DNA of 64,000 nt from Candidula unifasciata (taxonomy: Eukaryota > Mollusca > Gastropoda > Stylommatophora > Geomitridae): positions 1-64,000 of the forward strand of contig CAJHNH020002661.1 of assembly GCA_905116865.2 (NCBI GenBank), given 5' to 3'. Below are positions 57,000 to 64,000 of the stretch, in pieces. Numbering within the stretch: the stretch's first letter is position 1; each line of letters begins with the position of its first letter. The translations under genes were made by a program, and so were the position numbers. The notes beneath the pieces were generated by a model that had not been told where the DNA came from, did not search any database, and was given only the letters and a program-made list of their open reading frames with translations.

Positions 57000-57178
57000 A
57001 TGGTTTCACTAGTTCATGTTACGTTTAATATCTTGTCTCTAAAAAGCCGGCTCTACATCCTATTATGAAAGTCAACGCGTTGCGATCTGCTGCCAAATCA
57101 CATGCAGCTGGGGTCGAACAAGGCAATTATGAATTATGAAGCGCGTTCGCCATGCCTAAGCTACAAACACCGACATAC
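57000..57178 (-). mobile_element. SINE-B copy, degenerate
   Basis: On the minus strand: head GTCGGTGTTTGTAGCTTAGG, B-box region TTGTTCGACCCC, then AGCTGCATGTGATTTGGCAG. The 3' end GGATACGCAAC is lost. Confidence 0.7.
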
Positions 57179-58077
57179 ATACAAGACTGAGTGTGATAGA
57201 GTACCATCATAAAGATTATATCCACATACAGTTTGCATAAAACTCACCGAGAAGCATTGATCAAGAGGTTTGGTTCTAATGTAGACCCAACAATTACCAA
57301 CACAGGCGCTACACTTAGGTAATCTTGCTATTCTCAATTTTAGCTTCATAGCAAACGGGTCACCTCAAAGTTATCCTCTCCTGTGCCAACGAAAAACACA
57401 CAGAATGTCCATCATTGTCCCTTGTGGAAAAAGTGAAACAGACTCCTGTCTCAGCATATGCACTAGTATGCATACGCAGTAAAAGTATGATAGCCATCAA
57501 AAGTGCTAACACAAACAGTCCGACATTAGAAATGTAGTTCATCACCGATGGAAGCAACAGTTAAAAACAGAGCAGTAGTAACACATGCGAATAATTTTAA
57601 TCACATAGGGCACCACCAATTCTGTGCGAAAAGGCCACTCGTCATTAACTGAATCTACAGTTTACATCACCACTCCAAACAAAATCCGCAGCCCACAGTA
57701 TCGCGCCATTTTCCCAACTAAGTAGCTGGACGACAAAACGTTATTCTTTCAGCCATGCAACGGCCACCGTCTGCCAGAAGCAAATATTTGCCACGAATAA
57801 ATATAATGAAAGTGCCTAAATTTCATTTTGACAGGCTTAAAGAATCTGGCATGACCTCAAAAGATACCCAAGGAGAAATAGATTGACGCCATGAAGGACA
57901 ATGTACATCCACACAGAGCGACAATGACCAGTGTCACCCGAGAAGAGCAAACTCCACCCCCCCCCCCCCCCCCCCCTTTTTTTTTTTTTTTTCAATTGAA
58001 CCCTAACCCACATGGGGTCCATGCTAGTTTAACTGTTCTTTGCAGTTGAAAGAGTTTCCGTGATCCGCTACTGTAAG
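57179..58077. other. No gene; C/T homopolymer pair
   Basis: No supported gene. Contains adjacent runs of about 22 C and 17 T at 57955-57992. Confidence 0.4.
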
Positions 58078-58270
58078 ATCCGAGCCCCAAAAACTGGCCC
58101 TTTTAGCGCATTGGGAATATAGTGTCATACCTATATTTTATAGACAAATCGGCACTTAGTGAATGATGTGACCAACATCTCGCCGGCCGCCTTTATTTTC
58201 AAGAACTGTATCGGGTACCTGCTGGAACCAAGGCCATTTTTGAAAAAAATAAAGTCCAGCTCCATGGGGA
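58078..58270 (-). mobile_element. SINE-A copy, minus strand
   Basis: On the plus strand: CTATATTTTATAGACAAATC, GGCACTTAGTGAATGATGTG, CTCGCCGGCCGCCTTTATTT, AAGAACTGTATCGGGTACCT. 3' end and body in reverse. Head replaced by the family E copy. Confidence 0.75.
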
Positions 58271-58274
58271 GAGG

Positions 58275-58395
58275 TCCCCAAAACCCCGTTCAACCGTTAG
58301 GCTATATTAGGGCTCCCAACTACAGCCGGGGTGTGGCTTTAAAATAACGAAAAACTGCGTTCCGTATCGAGACGACAGATGCAGATAACCACTGT
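58275..58395 (-). mobile_element. Family E fragment, minus strand
   Basis: Reverse complement: ACGCAGTTTTTCGTTATTTT, AAAGCCACACCCCGGCTG, GGGAGCCCTAATATAGCCTA, ACGGGGTTTTGGGGACCTCT. The 3' half is missing. It abuts the SINE-A copy. Confidence 0.75.
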
Positions 58396-58441
58396 GTAAT
58401 TTCATTACTAACCAATGTCTAATAAACAAAGCAGTAAATAA

Positions 58442-58444
<3 letters not shown>

Positions 58445-58519
<75 letters not shown>
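58445..58519. repeat. (TA)n microsatellite
   Basis: About 37 TA units. Confidence 0.97.
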
Positions 58520-58524
<5 letters not shown>

Positions 58525-59270
58525 TATATATAATATAATATCTCATGTCTAGTAAACAAAGCAGCAAAAAAGTGAAGTTCAAAATGGCATGTAATTAAAG
58601 CTAAAAATCGCAATAGAGTAATGTGAATGTTTTTTAACTGAAAAAGAAAGAGCGTCTGAAAAACAAGGGTAACGGGAATTGAAATGAGATTGCCATCGTG
58701 TTCGTAGCTGTAGGTAGCGTTATTCTATCGCTCCAACACAGACACACTGATAATAACATTGTCCCGATTTTGTGGGTTTTTGTGCACCAAATAGGATTAC
58801 AGCGGCAGCCACATTTTTTTCCGCCAAACAGTATTTGTCTAACGACAAACCCATCTGATTTTTTCTGTTAAAACATTTTATCATTTGTAGGAATATAACA
58901 ATGGATTGTTTAGTTAATTATCCTCATTCCTGTTTTGATGTTCATTCAACAAGGGTATTAAACATTTTATCTCTTTACCAACATCAAGATGTTTACCCGA
59001 GTTCCAATCCTTTGTTCCAGGCATTAACAAAAAGGGTAGCAAGTCAAGCATACAAAGAGCAGATCAACTATACATTATACCCATATACATTAATAACGAA
59101 TTTATCGAAACGTATAAGTCGCATGCATACATTGCTGTCTGCAACATCGAAAAAGTCATCGCTTGCGTCTAATTATATGATGCTATCATCAGGGATTTGA
59201 AATGAGCAGAAGAAACACATTAACAATAACACAAATTCTTCAAGGTAAATGATAAATATTATTCTTCGCC
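58520..59270. other. No recognisable feature
   Basis: Plus-strand frame 58901-59200 (99 codons) has no recognised domain and no second copy in the window. Left unassigned. Confidence 0.4.
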
Positions 59271-59375
59271 TTCCTCTCCTCCTCTCCCTGCTCTTGCTTC
59301 ATCTTCTTCTTCTTCTTCCTCTTCTTCTTCTCCTCCTCCCTCTCTTTTTATTTTTCTTCTTCTTTTTTTTTCTAT
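59271..59375. repeat. Pyrimidine-rich CTT/CTC tract
   Basis: Imperfect CTT and CTC triplets. Confidence 0.85.
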
Positions 59376-59460
59376 ACATGCTGTTTCAACTGTGCAATGT
59401 AAATTGGTCTTAATTTCTCTAAAGTCATTCTTGATGCAGTAGTTCCAACCTTTGTGTTAA

Positions 59461-59693
59461 TAGATAACGATGATTATGATGCTGGTGATGACGATAACAG
59501 TGATAATGATGTTGATGACGATGATGATGATAACGATGACGATGATGATGATAACGGTGATGATGATAATGATAACGGTGATGATGATAACAGTGATGAT
59601 GATGATTATGATGACGGTGATGATGATAACGGTGATGATAGTGATGACAGTGGTGATGATAATGAAAATGATGATGATGATTTTAATGTCATC
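59461..59693. repeat. (GAT)n imperfect triplet repeat
   Basis: GAT/GAC/AAT triplets in phase, giving an Asp-rich plus frame and an Ile/Val-rich minus frame, both artefacts. Confidence 0.94.
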
Positions 59694-59889
59694 TAGGGCA
59701 GCTAGCAACTGTTGTCAAGCAAATCGTTTTTTTTTTTTCAAATGTCAAAAGTATTCTTATTTGGCTGTTTGAGAAATTGGTAATGTTGATAAACCACTTG
59801 TTTGACTCCTTATACCATTTTAATTTCTAGTTCAATATCAAGTCTTCCATCAGTAGGTTACCTCGTCAACATCATGTTGTGTCATTTGA

Positions 59890-60245
59890 CGTTATCTCCT
59901 GCGTCTTAAAGTCGGACGCAGTTTTGTTGTTGTGTTGATTCTCTGAGTCCCGGAGGGTTTAGGATCAGAGGCCCAAGGAGTTGTCAAGAGAGACATAAAA
60001 TCCACACATCTTGCGTTCACTGGGCTTCTAGGTAGGAACCTATGAGTCCACATGCCTTCATGGGGACTCAAAGAGTTAAAACCCCAAAACGGCTGTTGCT
60101 GGGAGCCCTAATATAACCCGACCCATTGGTTAAACGGGGTTTCTGGGACCTGTACCCTGGAGATCCTCATCCGAATAGTGGCACTTTGTATCACCGGGTG
60201 TTTGTCGCTCGATGTGAAGTCCTGGTAGGGTTGAATCTCAACATC
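59890..60245 (+). mobile_element. Family E copy with about 110-bp internal insertion
   Basis: Opens with a hairpin (CTGCGTC and GACGCAG), then a stretch absent from other copies (59938-60078), then AACGGCTGTTGCTGGGAGCC, CTAATATAACCCGACC, GGTGGCACTTTGTATCAC-like sequence and GAAGTCCTGGTAGGGTTG. The extra stretch starts TTGATTCTCTGAGTCCCGG and ends ACTCAAAGAGTTAAAAC. Confidence 0.7.
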
Positions 60246-61032
60246 ACCTTCACCATTTGAAGTCACATAGAGTTCACATTCTACTCCTCTTTCAGGTCTA
60301 TCCTGTGCAATCCTTTCATATCATGGATGGAGTCCCATCAAGCACTTTTGGACTCTCATCAACGTTTGTTTTATGGTTTATGCTTGGTGTTCTGGTTTCA
60401 TCAATCCATTTGCTTCCCATTTTAGTGCCTGTTTGGTGACTCTATGTCCCCTTCTTCTCTGGATGTGTTAAATACAGCGTCATCTTCGCTGTTTTAAACT
60501 GTTGATACATGGGGTTGTACTGGAATGTCTCAGATTTCTTCACTGGTCTTGAAATCGATATAATGTTCATCAATTTCCCCAGGCATGTTTTCGATTGAAT
60601 TCAACTTTCGTTCCATGTCTTCCATGTCCAACTTTCACTGGCCCTTGTTAAAAGTAAAATAACATTAGAACTGAAAATGCGTAATTTGGCTTTATAAATT
60701 AATGTTTTAGAGCTCCATGTTTTGTTCAGGCTTTAAAGGCTGCTATTGAGAATTAAATCTGGAACAGTAATTTTTGCTTTGATGTCGTGTATACAAATGC
60801 TAAGTGAATTCTGGTTATTATGGTCAATATTTATATTTTTTCACTGTTTTGCGCCATGGTATAGGACGTAGGTTTGTATCGACCCAATCGATTCACATAT
60901 CTCCAGAGTGAAACAGACAGGAGTTTACGGACGACGATCCCAGTGCTAGTATAAATAACCAGACTCGATTTGCATGATGTCCAAGAATTATCACCCCTAC
61001 AACGTTTCCATTAAGTGACATTTTAGTGGTTC
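60246..61032. other. No recognisable feature
   Basis: No supported gene or family. Confidence 0.4.
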
Positions 61033-61197
61033 GGCTTTGATTATATTAAGTAAAGTACCATGTCCGGCTGTGATTATCGTAAATAAAGTACCATGTCTGG
61101 CTGTGATTATATTAAATAAAGTAACATGTCTGGGAATGGTTATATGAGGTAAAGTATCATGTTCGACTGTTATTATATTAGGTAAAGAACCCTCTTC
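61033..61197. repeat. 33-bp tandem repeat, five units
   Basis: Units begin GGCTTTGATTATATTAAG, GGCTGTGATTATCGTAAA, GGCTGTGATTATATTAAA, GGGAATGGTTATATGAGG and GACTGTTATTATATTAGG, each followed by TAAAGTACCATGTC or a variant. The last unit is truncated. As 33 is a multiple of three, the minus strand stays open (60997-61200) without evidence of coding. Confidence 0.93.
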
Positions 61198-61303
61198 CAA
61201 TCTATGAAATCTATGGTGGTAGGTTCGTATATGCTTAGACCATAGACGCCAGAATCGTTAGGTTCAGACAACTTGAAGACCACCCCCGTCCCCCACCACA
61301 CGG

Positions 61304-61600
61304 GCCACGTTAGCGCAGTCGATAAGAAGCTCGCTTTCAAATCCAGCTGCGACTCGCTGCAGCCCACGGTCGGTGTTCGAAACCGGGCGGCTCCCGGGGT
61401 TCACCCAGCCTTTAGGGAATGGGTACCAGAGTGATACTCTAGGGTAAATGGAGGAAAGTCGCTGTAGCTACAGAGTTACGTGCGAACGGCGACACAGGCA
61501 GACAATTCTTATCAGCTGTCCGTACTGGTGGCAGAGCACTTATGGTTTATAACCGTGTGCAATGACGCTGGTTCACATCTCCCGACTTTACCTTTACCTT
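61304..61600 (+). mobile_element. tRNA-headed SINE, single copy of its type
   Basis: GGCCACGTTAGCGCAGTCGA (A box) and GGTGTTCGAAACCGGG (B box) about 60 bases apart, then CACCCAGCCTTTAGGGAATG and GGGTACCAG, like the SINE-A body, then a unique stretch and an ACCTTTACCTTTT end. Probably a relative of SINE-A with a different head. Confidence 0.65.
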
Positions 61601-61764
61601 TTACACACACACACACACAATATGACGACAGAAAAGGTCTATCTTTTACTCGTGCACACACTTACTCCTGGCAAGAATATTCTTAGATGCAACTTTCGCA
61701 TTTTAAAAAGTAATTATGTATTCTAAGAAGACGATGAAACCGCCTGGTCCGTAGATATTAAAAT

Positions 61765-61960
61765 TAGTTCATGCCCTTTACAAGACTTTGCAGAACGAAG
61801 CGCAGCGTATGTTAACTCTTTGTGGTTTTTACTAGGCAGTTTAGTGTATTGCCTTTGTTACTAAAAGGTCTGCTCTAGAAACTATTATCAAATCAACGCA
61901 AAGCGGTCTGCTGTCAAATCGTCCGCGTTCGCAAAAATTAGGCCACAAGTGTCCACATAA
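61765..61960 (-). mobile_element. SINE-B copy, degenerate
   Basis: On the plus strand: CCTTTACAAGACTTTGCAGA, TTTGTGGTTTTTACTAGGCA, GGTCTGCTGTCAAATCG and CCGCGTTCGCAAAAATTAGG. The B box is lost. Confidence 0.7.
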
Positions 61961-62094
61961 AAATGATTTACAAGTAAAGATGTTGCCAAATGTTTGTAAA
62001 TTTTAAAAAATATCGATTAATGAAAGGTATTGTAAAGTATGGACGCAATGGAACGCCATAATCTTTATTCCGTCGTCCATCTTTTAAAACTATT

Positions 62095-62370
62095 GTCAAA
62101 GCAGTATCAAGAGCCGTAGTTTCGCAGTATCTAGACGCTTGTCTTCCGGCCTGGTTGTCTTAGGTTCGAAATCGCACCTGGCGGATTTGGAGGGGAAAAG
62201 ACAAAGTTGGCTCATAAGTCGATCGAGTCTAAATGGGTCCCTGGAAATATGCTGTGAAGTTAAGGCGAACCGCATGATGTTCATCACATCATTAATTGAG
62301 ATTCTATTGACCTTTGAAAGTTTAAGTCTGGCATCGCATGCTCTGTGCGCCACCGGTGTAAAACGTCTGT
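62095..62370 (+). mobile_element. SINE-A-like copy, degenerate
   Basis: Head AGCCGTAGTTTCGCAGTATC, B box TTAGGTTCGAAATCGC, body with GTCCCTGGAAATATGCTGTG and GCATGATGTTCATCACATCA. The 3' end is not recognisable. Confidence 0.65.
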
Positions 62371-62433
62371 TACATTTTTTTTTTACGTTTACACAAAACA
62401 AAAGTAAATCTAATTAACTGTATCTCTGCTTTA

Positions 62434-62783
62434 CTTACTTACTTACTTAGTCACTCCTCTTCTAACGTGCAGCAGGAGCAGATGAAGACTGAGCTTCATG
62501 AACTCAGGTGGGCCCACCCTCTGAAATTGTCTAGGAGCTTGTAGGCCGAAACACTTGCGGACGGGGGATCACTTATACTGATGATTGGTAGACTCCTGCT
62601 GTACATGCTTCCCTGTGGAGTTTCTTCTTATTAGGGTGTAGAGGTTTGCCGAAGAGATTACTGGACGTCTCTATCTGCAGTTTTCTCTCGGACTTTGTTC
62701 CATTCCAGTCCTCTGTCAGTCAGGGACTGTCGTATGTTATCCTCCCAGCGGACACTAGGTCGCCCTGGAGGCTTGGTTCCCTG
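62434..62783 (-). mobile_element. 5'-truncated non-LTR retrotransposon with perfect 14-bp TSD
   Basis: GTATCTCTGCTTTA occurs at 62420-62433 and 62784-62797. The minus-strand insert starts in a C-terminal RT motif (KPPGRPSVRWEDNIRQSLTD, then RGLEWNKVRE), continues into a 3' UTR that is shared with 7489-7660, and ends in (TAAG)n, seen as CTTACTTACTTA on the plus strand. Confidence 0.9.
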
Positions 62784-62864
62784 GTATCTCTGCTTTAAAT
62801 CTGTGTAATTAATTGAACACAACACTGCTGTTCAACGTGAATATTGCATAATTATTGCACGTGG

Positions 62865-63840
62865 GTAGTGGCTGTACATGGTAGTGGCTGTACATAGTAG
62901 TGGGTGTACATGGTAGTGGGTGTACATGGTAGTGGGTGTACATGGTAGTGGCTGTACATGGTAGTGGGTGTACATGGTAGTGGGTGTACATGGTAGTGGC
63001 TGTACATGGTAGTGGGTGTACATGGTAGTGGCTGTACATGGTAGTGGGTGTACATGGTAGTGGGTGTACATGGTAGTGGGTGTACATGGTAGTGGGTGTA
63101 CATGGTAGTGGCTGTACATAGTAGTGGGTGTACATGGTAGTGGGTGTACATGGTAGTGGCTGTACATGGTAGTGGCTGTACATGGTAGTGGGTGTACATG
63201 GTAGTGGCTGTACATGGTAGTGGCTGTACATGGTAGTGAGTGTACATGGTAGTGGCTGTACATGGTAGTGGGTGTACATGGTAGTGGGTGTACATGGTAG
63301 TGGCTGTACATGGTAGTGGCTGTACATGGTAGTGGCTGTACATGGTAGTGGCTGTACATGGTAGTGGCTGTACATGGTAGTGGCTGTACATGGTAGTGGC
63401 TGTACATGGTAGTGGCTGTACATGGTAGTGGGTGTACATGGTAGTGGCTGTACATGGTAGTGGCTGTACATGGTAGTGGCTGTACATGGTAGTGGCTGTA
63501 CATAGTAGTGGCTGTACATGGTAGTGGCTGTACATAGTAGTGGCTGTACATGGTAGTGGGTGTACATGGTAGTGGCTGTACATGGTAGTGGCTGTACATG
63601 GTAGTGGCTGTACATAGTAGTGGGTGTACATGGTAGTGGCTGTACATGGTAGTGGCTGTACATGGTAGTGGCTGTACATGGTAGTGGCTGTACATGGTAG
63701 TGGGTGTACATGGTAGTGGGTGTACATGGTAGTGGCTGTACATAGTAGTGGGTGTACATGGTAGTGGGTGTACATGGTAGTGGGTGTACATGGTAGTGGC
63801 TGTACATGGTAGTGGCTGTACATGGTAGTGGGTGTACATG
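62865..63840. repeat. 16-bp tandem array, exactly 61 units, no indels
   Basis: Units of GTAGTGG(C/G)TGTACATG fill 976 bp without a single length change. I count 36 C-type and 25 G-type units at position 8. Position 16 is A instead of G in six units, all of them C-type, and one unit has A at position 7. Since 16 is not a multiple of three, all three minus frames stay open and read the same 16-residue cycle in rotated phase. Coding is not supported. Confidence 0.97.
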
Positions 63841-64000
63841 GACAATTTTGCTAAACGCCTCACAGAGATAAAGGAGAAGCAGGCGACTGAGCAAAACCTG
63901 GAGAAAGACAGTGCAAAAAGAAATAAAAATATTCAAATTGTTATGGGATGGCGTTGGCAGAAAAGCAGCAGACTGGCAGTAATGGAGATCAGATGCCTCG
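63838..64000 (+). pseudogene. Open frame running off the window, possible RT C-terminal region
   Basis: ATG at 63838 opens a frame that reaches the window end (about 54 codons), starting MDNFAKRLTEIKEKQATEQN and ending RLAVMEIRCL. The last residues resemble the EMRCLRKV motif of the RT remnants at 24.4, 40.0 and 41.2 kb, so it is probably another LINE fragment. The neighbouring array ends exactly at the ATG. Confidence 0.4.

Noticed and set aside
58901..59200. 99-codon frame as a small host gene
   Set aside because: No recognised domain, no second copy and no splice context. Compatible with a chance open frame.
62865..63840. CRISPR array
   Set aside because: Units are contiguous with no unique spacers, and the context is eukaryotic.
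62809..63936. Three minus-strand frames of 323-375 codons as genes
   Set aside because: They are phase-rotated readings of one 16-bp repeat and overlap completely.

Overview
The window reads as gene-poor, repeat-saturated DNA from a metazoan, most plausibly a mollusc or other lophotrochozoan. I infer this from decayed non-LTR reverse transcriptases of several lineages, a Penelope-like element with a GIY-YIG domain, tRNA-headed SINE families, hAT-type MITE ends, very long simple repeats and frequent runs of ten or more G or C. I found no host protein-coding gene with convincing exons, no rRNA and no intact tRNA gene. Species-level assignment is not possible from the sequence alone.

Layout. 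1-9 kb: short microsatellites, a GAT-rich block, early SINE copies and reverse-transcriptase (RT) 3' tails. 9-17 kb: a SINE with a perfect 12-bp target-site duplication (TSD, 9648-9886), a second retroposon family with a 13-bp TSD (10558-10778), a hAT-like MITE (15371-15574) and a 1.3-kb RT/RNase H retrotransposon (15793-17081) nested inside another SINE-like repeat. 17-31 kb: many RT fragments, long (TTA)n, (TA)n and (GAA)n tracts, and a Penelope-like element on the minus strand (27550-29393) with a hammerhead-like motif downstream. 31-44 kb: SINEs, tandem duplications, an ACAY-type microsatellite block (33752-34255) and RT fragments. 44.4-49 kb: two unrelated minisatellites that both have a 36-bp period, separated by a long (TATC)n. 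50-52 kb: a degenerate ~100-bp tandem repeat and a hAT-like MITE. 52.3-55.5 kb: a second copy of the 33.7-kb ACAY block, interrupted by a 2.6-kb RT/RNase H retrotransposon with a 12-bp TSD. 56-64 kb: SINEs, RT fragments, GAT repeats, a 33-bp tandem, and a 976-bp array of exactly sixty-one 16-bp units.

The parts do not form a pathway. They form a stratigraphy of retroposition: several insertions can be placed to the base from their TSDs, and two have a second, uninterrupted copy of the target sequence within the window. The strongest observations are the retrotransposon sitting in an ACAY microsatellite with a paralogous empty site, the nested insertion at 15.8 kb with an empty paralogue at 46.8-47.1 kb, the frame-neutral 16-bp array, and the Penelope-like element with a frameshift and a substituted presumptive endonuclease glutamate. 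All family consensus statements come from comparing copies within the window by eye. Names SINE-A, B, C, D and families E, F, G are local labels.
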